Below the pieces are notes generated by a model. It made no database searches and was not told where the DNA came from. It saw only the letters and a program-made list of their open reading frames with translations. 64,000 nt of DNA, taken from NCBI GenBank assembly GCA_965279315.1, contig OZ257145.1, forward strand, positions 1,736,001 through 1,800,000, written 5' to 3'. Positions 1 through 6,924 of this stretch are shown here, piece after piece (positions within the stretch are counted from its first letter, which is position 1; every line of letters begins with the position of its first letter). Both the position numbers and the translations under genes were made by a program. Source of the stretch: JAPWJZ01 sp965279315. GTDB taxonomy: Bacteria > Pseudomonadota > Alphaproteobacteria > Micavibrionales > UBA2020.

Positions 1-2
1 TT

Positions 3-596
3 CTCGCCCTTATTTCAATGTCGGGTATTGCGTATGCGTGCAGGGATGTAAGGGATTATGTTGTTTTTACACACGACACATCCAGCAGCAATTATTGCTA
101 TGCAGTGTCGCTGCCTAAGGATTCTTTAAAAAATAAGAGAGGAAGAACGGACGTACATATCATAGAAGATGGCGCGGATGTCGTTGTTTATAGCTTTAAT
201 TTTTATGCTCGCGAAATCTTTTTAAAATGCGGTGATTTTAGCGGTTTAGACAAGCGTGTGGCGCTGGCACGGCGAGCGGGCAGATTTGGGTCGCTCTCTT
301 CGGGGGATTATAATTTACTCGAGTTTTACGTCGATGGAAAATTGGCCAAGAAATATACCGCTAAGGAAATCACGGCGCGCGGAGAAGTTAACTGGGACGG
401 TTTTTGCGGAGACAAAATTATTTGGAAAACGCAGATAGATGGCAATAATTTGGTGGTGCAGTTTGCGCTTCACAAAGTGAATTTTGACATGATGACCGGT
501 GAAATCATTAGTACGGAAGACAAGCCCGATGAAATCTATTCCAAAATAATGGCGGGCCCCGGTTCACAATCCGGCGCGTCGAAAAAGAAGCCTTAA
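3..596 (+). CDS. Secreted protein of unknown function, 5' end outside window
   Basis: The reading frame is open to the left edge, so the gene is truncated there. The residues before the first in-window ATG (position 18) are hydrophobic and run into a probable signal-peptide end (SGIAYA before CRD), so the true start probably lies outside and the protein is exported. The visible 192 residues contain several cysteines, many aromatic and acidic residues and a Lys-rich C-terminus (SKKKP). I recognise no family. Base composition is visibly more AT-rich than the neighbouring icd gene, which may mean recent acquisition. It is convergent with icd, with only a few bases between the two stop codons. 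Confidence 0.6.
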   Translation, partial: LALISMSGIAYACRDVRDYVVFTHDTSSSNYCYAVSLPKDSLKNKRGRTDVHIIEDGADVVVYSFNFYAREIFLKCGDFSGLDKRVALARRAGRFGSLSSGDYNLLEFYVDGKLAKKYTAKEITARGEVNWDGFCGDKIIWKTQIDGNNLVVQFALHKVNFDMMTGEIISTEDKPDEIYSKIMAGPGSQSGASKKKP

Positions 597-600
597 CTCG

Positions 601-2052
601 CTACTGCCCCTGCGCCACCGTGAAGCCGCGCACGCCGTCGAAGCTGTAGAGGTTTTCCGTTTTAATCACTTCCACGCCTGCCTTCAGGAATGATTGCAGC
701 AGCTGGATGATCTGTTCATGCGTCACGGGGGCGGCGTCGTTCGCGGGCGTGAAGCGGCAGCGCCAGTGGTCGCCTTGTTCGGATTTGGCGATCGCTTCGG
801 GCCAGACCAGCAAGCCACGGCTGTCGATGCTGGAGAGCTTCAGCGAATTGCTGAGCGATTTCACGTTGCCCGCCAGCTCGTTTACCGCGCCAATCCAATC
901 GACGAACACATCCACGCCTTCCAGTTTCTTGGCGCGGCGCGGCGGCATTTGAATATCCTGCAGCTTCATCTGTTTTTCTTCCGCCGCCACCATCGCGGGG
1001 AAGTATTTCGGCAGCTTGCCGAGGCGCTCGATCACAGCGTCCGAGAATTCGGTCGTGTTCGCGCGCTTGCTGCTCACCTGCGGGTTGAAAATCTCGCCGG
1101 TATGGATGCCGTCTTCTATGGTCGCCAGCCATGCGTTCTGGATTTTTGCCGCGACTTCGGTCTGGCCCAAATGCTGCAGCATCAGGACGGCTGCATTCAG
1201 CAGGCCGGAGGGGTTGGCGATGTTCTGACCTGCGATATCGGGTGCCGATCCATGCACCGCTTCGAACATCGCGCCATGCTTGCCGATATTGGCGGAGCCG
1301 CAGAGGCCGACTGAGCCGGAGACTTCCGCCGCGATGTCGGACAGGATATCGCCATAGAGGTTTTCGGTCACAACGACGTCAAACAAATGCGGGGCAGCCG
1401 CGATTTTTGCCGCGCCGATATCCACGATCATATGGTTCGCGGTCAGTTCGGGGTATTCCTTCGCGACCGTGTCGAAAATGCGGTGGAACAATCCGTCCGT
1501 CATTTTCATGATGTTGTCTTTGGAAATGCAGGTCACTTTCTTGCGGCCATGCGCGCGGGCGTATTCAAATGCATATCTGACTATACGCTCCGACCCCGTA
1601 TGCGAAATCAGTTTCAGGCATTGCACGACGTTGTCGGTCTGCTGGTGTTCGATGCCGGCGTACAAATCTTCCTCGTTCTCCCGCACGATCACCATGTTCA
1701 TCACGGGCTGCGTGGTGCGCACATAGGGGTGGTACGAAATGCAGGGGCGCACATTGGCGTACAGCGCCATGGATTTGCGCACGGTCACGTTCAGGCTCTT
1801 GAACCCGCCGCCCTGCGGGGTGGAAATGGGGGCTTTCAGGAAGCATTTGGTGCGCTGGATGGATTCCCACGATTTGTCCTCGATGCCCGACATGATGCCG
1901 CGCTTGTAGACCTTTTCCCCGATCTCGATCGTCTCGATCTCCAACTGCGCGCCGGCGGCTTCGAGAATCTTCAGCGTTGCCGCCATGATTTCGGGGCCGA
2001 TGCCGTCGCCATGCGCGACCGTGATGGGGGATTTCTTCGTCATGGTTTTCAT
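601..2052 (-). CDS. icd: NADP-dependent isocitrate dehydrogenase, long Rickettsia/Thermus type
   Basis: Oxidative decarboxylation of isocitrate to 2-oxoglutarate in the cytosolic TCA cycle. The 483-residue protein starts with the HGDGIGPEI motif of the isocitrate/isopropylmalate dehydrogenase family. It has the substrate-binding stretch LNVTVRKSMALYANVRP at about residues 88-104, the metal-binding aspartates in TENLYGDILSD, and the nucleotide-binding EAVHGSAPDIAGQ. About 140 extra C-terminal residues after the dehydrogenase core match the long type known from Rickettsia and Thermus rather than the E. coli enzyme of about 416 residues. An alternative start three codons downstream (ATG at 2043) is equally compatible with the GAAGGA ribosome-binding site. 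Divergent from deoA. Confidence 0.9.
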   Translation of the reverse strand: MKTMTKKSPITVAHGDGIGPEIMAATLKILEAAGAQLEIETIEIGEKVYKRGIMSGIEDKSWESIQRTKCFLKAPISTPQGGGFKSLNVTVRKSMALYANVRPCISYHPYVRTTQPVMNMVIVRENEEDLYAGIEHQQTDNVVQCLKLISHTGSERIVRYAFEYARAHGRKKVTCISKDNIMKMTDGLFHRIFDTVAKEYPELTANHMIVDIGAAKIAAAPHLFDVVVTENLYGDILSDIAAEVSGSVGLCGSANIGKHGAMFEAVHGSAPDIAGQNIANPSGLLNAAVLMLQHLGQTEVAAKIQNAWLATIEDGIHTGEIFNPQVSSKRANTTEFSDAVIERLGKLPKYFPAMVAAEEKQMKLQDIQMPPRRAKKLEGVDVFVDWIGAVNELAGNVKSLSNSLKLSSIDSRGLLVWPEAIAKSEQGDHWRCRFTPANDAAPVTHEQIIQLLQSFLKAGVEVIKTENLYSFDGVRGFTVAQGQ

Positions 2053-2174
2053 AATCCTTCGGAAAAGCGATACGCAGACAGGCGTTTCGCGAGGGTCATT
2101 TTTAACACGAGATTATTGTGGCTTAAAGCCCGTCTTTTGCAATAAAATCCAGCCATATTTTAACCGAGGTTGCC

Positions 2175-3497
2175 ATGCTCCCCCAGGAAATTATCCGCAA
2201 GAAACGCGACGGGCAGAAATTGTCCGCCGCTGATATCCATGAATTCATTACCGGCGTCACGTCGAAGCAGGTCTCCGAGGGCCAAGTCGCCGCATTCTGC
2301 ATGGCGACGCTGTTGAAAGGCATGACGATGCCCGAGCGCGTTGCGCTCACGCAAAGCATGGCGAAATCCGGCACGGTGATGGACTGGAAATCGGAAAACC
2401 TGCCCGGCCCCATCCTCGACAAACATTCGACCGGCGGCATCGGCGACAAAGTGTCCCTCATGCTGGCACCTATCGTCGCGGCCTGCGGCGGTTTCGTGCC
2501 CATGCTGTCGGGGCGCGGCCTTGGCCATACCGGCGGCACGCTCGATAAAATGGACGCCATCCCGGGTTATGTGTCGCAGCCCGACACCGCGCTGTTCCGC
2601 AAGACGGTGCGCAGTTCCGGCTGCGCCATCATCGGCGCGACGCCCGACCTTGCGCCCGCCGACCGCATCATCTATTCCATCCGCGACGTGACGGGAACTG
2701 TTGAATCGCTCGACCTCATCACCGCATCGATCCTGTCGAAAAAACTGGCGGCGGGGCTGGATGGCCTGGTGATGGACGTGAAATTCGGCACCGGCGCGTT
2801 CATGGAAAAATACGATAACGCCAAAGAGCTTGCCGAAAGCATCGTGCATGTCGCGAACGGCGCAGGTCTGCCCACCGTCGGGTTGCTGACCGACATGAAC
2901 CAGGTGCTGGGCCGCACCGCAGGCAATGCGGTCGAGGTGGTGGAAGCCATCGAATACCTGCAGAACAAGAACATCGATGCGCGCCTGCACGAAGTGAACG
3001 TGGCGCTCACCGCCGAATTGCTGGTGCTGGGCAAGCTCGCGAAAGACATCGCCGAAGCGCGCGCGAAAATCGAAACTGTCATCCAAAATGGCAAGGCGGC
3101 GGAACATTTCGCCAAAATGGTTGCCGAACTGGGCGGCCCCGCCGACCTCATGGACAATCCCGCGAAATACCTGAAACGCGCCGCCGTGGTGAAGGAATTC
3201 TTCCCCGCGAAACGCGGCCGCGTCAGCGCCATCGACGCCCGCGCCATCGGCATCGGCATCGTCGAACTCGGCGGCGGCCGCGCGAAGCCGACCGATGGCA
3301 TCGACCATAGCGTCGGCCTGACGCAAGTCGCGCAGATCGGCGAAGAAGCGGGGCAGGGCGCGCAACCGCTCGCCGTCATCCACGCCCGCGACGAAGCGTC
3401 ATGGCAGAAAATGGCCGCGAGCCTTGAGGCTGCCATGACGGTTTCCGAAGCCGCCAACACACAAGAACAACTCATCCGCCACAGGGTCGCCGCATGA
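2175..3497 (+). CDS. deoA: Thymidine phosphorylase
   Basis: Reversible phosphorolysis of thymidine or deoxyuridine to the base and 2-deoxyribose-1-phosphate in the cytosol, part of pyrimidine salvage. At 440 residues it has the usual family length. The phosphate-binding KHSTGGIGDK lies at residues 83-92 and the signature SGRGLGHTGGTLDKM at about 112-126. Further family features are the SILSKKLAAG helix and the MDVKFGTGAFM segment. A GAGG Shine-Dalgarno sits six bases before the ATG. Its stop overlaps the cdd start as ATGA, so the two salvage genes are translationally coupled. Homology to pyrimidine-nucleoside phosphorylase (Pdp) cannot be excluded without alignment, but the pairing with cytidine deaminase supports DeoA. 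Confidence 0.92.
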   Translation: MLPQEIIRKKRDGQKLSAADIHEFITGVTSKQVSEGQVAAFCMATLLKGMTMPERVALTQSMAKSGTVMDWKSENLPGPILDKHSTGGIGDKVSLMLAPIVAACGGFVPMLSGRGLGHTGGTLDKMDAIPGYVSQPDTALFRKTVRSSGCAIIGATPDLAPADRIIYSIRDVTGTVESLDLITASILSKKLAAGLDGLVMDVKFGTGAFMEKYDNAKELAESIVHVANGAGLPTVGLLTDMNQVLGRTAGNAVEVVEAIEYLQNKNIDARLHEVNVALTAELLVLGKLAKDIAEARAKIETVIQNGKAAEHFAKMVAELGGPADLMDNPAKYLKRAAVVKEFFPAKRGRVSAIDARAIGIGIVELGGGRAKPTDGIDHSVGLTQVAQIGEEAGQGAQPLAVIHARDEASWQKMAASLEAAMTVSEAANTQEQLIRHRVAA

Positions 3498-3955
3498 AAT
3501 TCACCAAAGAAGAAATGAAGGTTTTAACGCGCGTGGCGACCGAAGCCCGCGACAACGCCTATTGCCCCTATTCAAATCACCCCGTCGGCGTCGCGCTGGT
3601 GACGGATAAAGGCATGGTATTCCCCGGATCGAACGTCGAAATCGCGCATTACAAGGGCGTCTGCGCCGAAGCCTCCGCCATTTCCAGCATGATAACGGCG
3701 GGCGAACGGAAAATCGCCGCCGTGGTCGTGATCGGCCCCGCGATGGAATACCTCTGCACGCCCTGCGGCGACTGCCGCCAGCGCCTGCGCGAATTCGCGG
3801 CACCCGGCATGAAGGTCTATTCGCTGTGGAAAGACGGCAAGCTAGGCGCGACGACCGAGTTCACCAAGCTGCTGCCCATGTCCTTCGGCCCTGAAAACCT
3901 CGCGGAAGTTGGCAGCGGCCCCATGAAGAAAAGAAAGAAGGCCAGGAAAAAATAG
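3494..3955 (+). CDS. cdd: Cytidine deaminase
   Basis: Hydrolytic deamination of cytidine and deoxycytidine to uridine and deoxyuridine, feeding the phosphorylase encoded just upstream. The zinc site is intact: Cys57-Ala-Glu59 (CAE, with the catalytic glutamate) and Cys88/Cys91 in CTPCGDCRQ, the pattern of the small homotetrameric class. The 153-residue protein is slightly longer than usual because of a basic C-terminal tail (KKRKKARKK). That tail is unusual and might bind nucleic acid or simply be unstructured. It overlaps deoA by four bases. An A-rich stretch without a clear hairpin follows before the next gene. Confidence 0.93.
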   Translation: MKFTKEEMKVLTRVATEARDNAYCPYSNHPVGVALVTDKGMVFPGSNVEIAHYKGVCAEASAISSMITAGERKIAAVVVIGPAMEYLCTPCGDCRQRLREFAAPGMKVYSLWKDGKLGATTEFTKLLPMSFGPENLAEVGSGPMKKRKKARKK

Positions 3956-4028
3956 CGCAAGCAGCAGGGTGTTCTAAAAAATAAAAAAGCCGAATGGCAT
4001 AAACAAGTTAAATAGAAAACAAGGAACA

Positions 4029-4979
4029 ATGACTCCCCCGTCCACCGCAGCCGAAATCCGGCGCTCGACCATCATTGCCATCTCCCTCACCATCCTCGCC
4101 TATGCCATTTTCAACGTCGGCGACGCCATCCTAAAACTGCTGACGCAAGGCCACCTGCACACCGCGCAGATCATCATCGTCAACTGCTCCTTCATCATCA
4201 CCTTCGCCGCCATCGGCGGGTATTTGAAAGACGGCAAAAAAGCCTTTGTCATGCAGTCGCCGAAACTGATCTGCATGCGCGCCGTTTTTTCCGCCATCGT
4301 CGGCGTGCTGAACGTCATGGCGCTGCCGCATATCAAGCTGACGACGTTTTACACGCTCGTCTTCACCTCTCCCTTCTGGGTTGCGCTGCTCGCCGCGTTT
4401 TTCCTGAAGGAAAAGCTGCAGCTGAACCGCGTGCTGGTGATCCTTGCGGGCTTTTCGTCCGTCGCCTTCGTCTTCCGCCCCGGCGCGGGGCTGTTCGACA
4501 TCTGGGCCGTCATGATCCTGATCGGCGCATTTTTCTATTCCTGCGGCCTTGTCATCATGCGCAAGATGGGGCCCAAGGAAAGCCGTACGATGCTGATCAT
4601 CGTCGGCTCCGCCGCCAGCATGCTGCTGGTCTTGCCCGCCGCTCCCGGTAATTTCCGCATGCTGGAGCTGCATGAATGGGGGTTGTTCGCGCTGATGGGC
4701 GTGCTCAGTGCCATATCGGTCAACTGCATCGCCTACGCCTTCCAGACCGCACCCGCCGCATCGGTGGTCGCGCCGTTCCATTACACGCAGATCGTCTGGG
4801 GCGCGCTGCTGGGCTATTACATGTTCGATGAAACGCCCGACGACCGCGTGATTTTGGGTGCTGCCTGCATCATCGCCGCCGGCCTTTACCTGATTTTCAG
4901 CGAAACCCGCAAAAAGAAACCCGCGAAAATAAAACCCATCGATCCCGCCGAATTGCCGGAGCGGGCAGGGCCGACGTAA
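4029..4979 (+). CDS. DMT-superfamily (EamA) membrane transporter
   Basis: Inner-membrane permease of the drug/metabolite transporter superfamily. The substrate is not predictable from sequence. The 316 residues contain about ten hydrophobic segments arranged as two EamA-type repeats (roughly 15-145 and 160-295), each ending in a helix that follows charged loops (FFLKEKLQLNR in repeat 1, YMFDETPDDR in repeat 2). The C-terminal tail is cytosolic, Lys- and Pro-rich. AAGGA precedes the ATG by six bases. It follows cdd after a 73-base gap, in the same direction, and could be co-transcribed, so a nucleoside or base substrate is conceivable but unproven. Confidence 0.8.
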   Translation: MTPPSTAAEIRRSTIIAISLTILAYAIFNVGDAILKLLTQGHLHTAQIIIVNCSFIITFAAIGGYLKDGKKAFVMQSPKLICMRAVFSAIVGVLNVMALPHIKLTTFYTLVFTSPFWVALLAAFFLKEKLQLNRVLVILAGFSSVAFVFRPGAGLFDIWAVMILIGAFFYSCGLVIMRKMGPKESRTMLIIVGSAASMLLVLPAAPGNFRMLELHEWGLFALMGVLSAISVNCIAYAFQTAPAASVVAPFHYTQIVWGALLGYYMFDETPDDRVILGAACIIAAGLYLIFSETRKKKPAKIKPIDPAELPERAGPT

Positions 4980-4992
4980 TCACCCCACTCGT

Positions 4993-5014
4993 CATTCCCG
5001 CTTTCGCGGGAATG
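4993..5014. repeat. REP-like hairpin between convergent genes
   Basis: A perfect 9-bp inverted repeat, CATTCCCGC then a TTTC loop then GCGGGAATG, lies between two convergent genes. It lacks a T-run, so it is not a classic intrinsic terminator, but it could stall polymerase or stabilise 3' ends in both directions. This type of hairpin is widespread as a short dispersed repeat in proteobacteria. Confidence 0.6.
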
Positions 5015-5037
5015 CCGACATTGGAATGGAAATAGCG

Positions 5038-5745
5038 TTAGGGCTTGCCACCGCACAGCTTTTCGATGGCTTCCATGTTCGTCTGGAAGCTGCCGAGGTA
5101 ATCGAAGCCGGAAATTTCCTGGTCTTTCATTTCCTTCGGCACATCGCAGCTGGTCTTGCCCTTTTTGGTGCGCATTTCGGCCTTGAGGGTCGCGTAATTG
5201 ACATCGAGGGTTTCTTCCTCTTCGCCGTTCTCGCTCATGGTGTCAATGACTTTGTTGGTGGTGCCGATCAGCACAAGGCGATTATAGGCCTTGTCGTAGC
5301 GCCATTTGTTCGTGATGTCGAACATCCAGCGCGAACCGCCAAGGTAATTGATGCTCAGGATGCCCTTGTCGCTGATGGCGAGGTGCCCGAGCGGCGAGCC
5401 GTCCATCGCGCCCTTCGCCCCGCCGCAATTGATGCAGGTCGCACCGCCGGACTGGGCAAACAGTTTGAATTCCTGACCTGCCTTGTCCACGCCGAACAAC
5501 ACGGCGACGGCGGCGGTGCCGTCGGACTCCGCGTCTTCAGGGTCTAGCATGATGATGACCGCCGCATCCTTGATGCCATCGCCGTTCAGGTCGCCGAACA
5601 CCTCGTCATGCACCAGCCATTTTGAAAAATCGCGCTTCAGCGCACGGTGCAGCGGCGGCAGCTGGTCGTCCGGCATCCGCGGCGCCTCCCGCGCCAACGC
5701 GGGGGACGATAGGATTAGCATCAGGGCGAGGATGAATTTTTTCAT
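5038..5745 (-). CDS. Exported protein with EF-hand/FG-GAP-like DLNGDGIKD motif
   Basis: A signal peptide spans about residues 1-18 (MKKFILALMLILSSPALA), so the 235-residue product is probably periplasmic. Residues 52-60 read DLNGDGIKD, a calcium-binding loop seen in FG-GAP/VCBS repeats and dockerins, followed by a hydrophobic strand (AAVIIML). This arrangement is typical of proteins annotated only as containing an integrin-like repeat. A CINC pair at about 104-107 could form a disulfide or bind metal. I recognise no enzyme family. It is convergent with the DMT transporter across the hairpin at 4993-5014 and appears monocistronic. Confidence 0.7.
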   Translation of the reverse strand: MKKFILALMLILSSPALAREAPRMPDDQLPPLHRALKRDFSKWLVHDEVFGDLNGDGIKDAAVIIMLDPEDAESDGTAAVAVLFGVDKAGQEFKLFAQSGGATCINCGGAKGAMDGSPLGHLAISDKGILSINYLGGSRWMFDITNKWRYDKAYNRLVLIGTTNKVIDTMSENGEEEETLDVNYATLKAEMRTKKGKTSCDVPKEMKDQEISGFDYLGSFQTNMEAIEKLCGGKP

Positions 5746-5811
5746 GCCGCTATTTTTACACGGCTTTCATCACCCCGCAAGTCTCGCCTGCCTCAAGGGT
5801 AGTACCCTCAA

Positions 5812-5895
5812 CCTAACGCTCTCCCAGAGAAAGAGGGTTAGGGCAGTTTTACTTGGTTGTAAATTAAGTGTATTTCCACCAGAAAACGCCTGCGC
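5812..5895. repeat. Dispersed repeat: hairpin plus TGTATTTCCACCA-type segment (copy 1)
   Basis: An imperfect hairpin (5812-5842, arms CCTAACgCTCT and AGAGgGTTAGG) is followed by a segment reading GTATTTCCACCAGAAAACGC and then CTGCG. The same two-part arrangement recurs at 27351-27445 after pgsA. The two copies share the order hairpin, TGTATTT, CACCA, AAAA, CGCCTG, TGTA. No coding potential is visible. It lies in the 474-base gene-free stretch 5746-6219, whose right part holds the tRNA-Leu-like repeat. Confidence 0.45.
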
Positions 5896-6050
5896 AGCAG
5901 TTGTATATAATACCGCACTTTAAATACTCACGGTCGTCGAACTATCACTGAAAGATAATATTTTGTAAGTAGCTCTTTGAAAGAAAAAACAGCGTGTTCT
6001 TTACGTTGCTAAGTGCGGCGTAACGATCAGACGCTTCGCAAAATTTCATG
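5896..6050. other. AT-rich gene-free stretch left of the tRNA-Leu-like repeat
   Basis: No credible reading frame is present. It includes TTTTGTAAGTAGCT at about 5956-5969, weakly like the GTGTGTAAGT arm motifs found beside the other two tRNA-Leu cores (15647 and 24525). It may therefore be the outer arm of a third, older integration, but the match is poor. Confidence 0.3.
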
Positions 6051-6205
6051 TAATCAATACCTTGAAGATTGGTGCAGGCGAGGGGACTTGAACCCCTGCG
6101 GGATTGCTCCATGCGGATTTTAAGCCGCTTTCGGCAACAGCTTGCACTATGAATTTATTATACAATTTAGGTTCGCTAAGTCGGCCGTGTAAAAACACGT
6201 GTAAA
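6051..6205 (-). repeat. tRNA-Leu(UAA) 3'-half repeat with conserved arm, copy A
   Basis: Read on the minus strand, this contains the anticodon stem-loop through the CCA end of tRNA-Leu (GACTTAAAATCC-like anticodon region, GGGGTTCAAGTCCCC T-arm, CGCCTGCACCA). The 5' half of the tRNA is replaced by an unrelated arm with TTGTATAATAAATTCATAG and TTACACG repeats. The CCA equivalent is at 6070-6072. It aligns over about 155 bases with copy B at 15796-15950, at roughly 85 percent by eye. It cannot encode a functional tRNA because the acceptor 5' strand is missing. It resembles an attachment site (P arm plus core). Confidence 0.75.
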
Positions 6206-6219
6206 TTTTTGCGTTATTT

Positions 6220-6921
6220 TCAGCCGATTTTTTCTTCACTTAAGCGGTAGCCGATGCCCGGCTCCGTATAGATGAAAACAGGCTTCAATGGATTATCGCC
6301 CAACTTCTGGCGCAGCTTCTGCACATAAATTCGCAGGTAATGGTCATGGTCGAGCGAGTCCCTGCCCCATACCTCATGCAACAGCTCGGCTTGGGTTACC
6401 ACCTGACCGGCCTTGCGCACAAGCGCAGCCAACAGGGCGTATTCGGTCGGTGTCAAATGAACTTCCTCGCCTTTCAGCATCACATGGCGCTTTGCGAGAT
6501 CGACAACGATGTCGCCGAAAGAATAGGTCATCTCCGCCGGTGCTTCGCGCCGTATTGCGTGGCGCAGGGCGACAGTAATGCGCGCCATCAGTTCTGCCGT
6601 GCCGAAGGGCTTGGTGAGATAATCATCCGCGCCCATTTCAAGCGCCGCCACCTTTTCGTCTTCTTGGTCGCGGGCGGAGAGGACAATGATGGGCAGGCGA
6701 CTCCATTCGCGCAATGATTTGATGATCGCCTTGCCGTCCATATCGGGCAGGCCGAGGTCGAGGATCAGCAGGTCGGGTGGTTGGGCGGCGCTGATTTTCA
6801 AGGCGAGCTTTCCATTATCGGCAAGCGTGACGCCGTAGCCGCGCGCTTCGAGCGCGGATTCAAGGAACCGGCTGATTTCGGGTTCGTCTTCGACAACCAT
6901 GATTTGGGGCTTTGTCGTCAT
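6220..6921 (-). CDS. kdpE: KdpE response regulator of the potassium-transport operon
   Basis: OmpR/PhoB-type transcription factor, 233 residues. The receiver domain spans about 1-118 with phospho-acceptor Asp55 (LILDLGLPD) and Lys104 in YLTKPFG. The winged-helix DNA-binding domain spans about 135-230 (LTPTEYALLAALV, then the DHYLRIYVQKLRQKLG recognition region). It ends the kdp operon, three bases after the kdpD stop. Orthology to KdpE rests on this context and on the receiver sequence. Its probable targets are the 11-bp-periodic direct repeats at 14257, 14523 and 14565. Confidence 0.95.
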   Translation of the reverse strand: MTTKPQIMVVEDEPEISRFLESALEARGYGVTLADNGKLALKISAAQPPDLLILDLGLPDMDGKAIIKSLREWSRLPIIVLSARDQEDEKVAALEMGADDYLTKPFGTAELMARITVALRHAIRREAPAEMTYSFGDIVVDLAKRHVMLKGEEVHLTPTEYALLAALVRKAGQVVTQAELLHEVWGRDSLDHDHYLRIYVQKLRQKLGDNPLKPVFIYTEPGIGYRLSEEKIG

Positions 6922-6924
6922 GGC

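Noticed and set aside
2160..3383. Long minus-strand frame opposite deoA
   Set aside because: Its composition (runs of His, Arg, Asp and Gly) is that of an antisense shadow of a high-GC gene, and deoA is unambiguous.
6070..6130. A second and third tRNA-Leu gene (also at 15815)
   Set aside because: Only the anticodon arm through the CCA is present. The acceptor 5' strand and D-arm are replaced by unrelated arm sequence, so no cloverleaf forms.
6186..6199. Intrinsic terminator CGTGT-AAAA-ACACG after kdpE
   Set aside because: The stem is only 5 bp and AT-rich, and the same TTACACG elements recur as part of the arm of the tRNA-Leu repeat, which explains them better.
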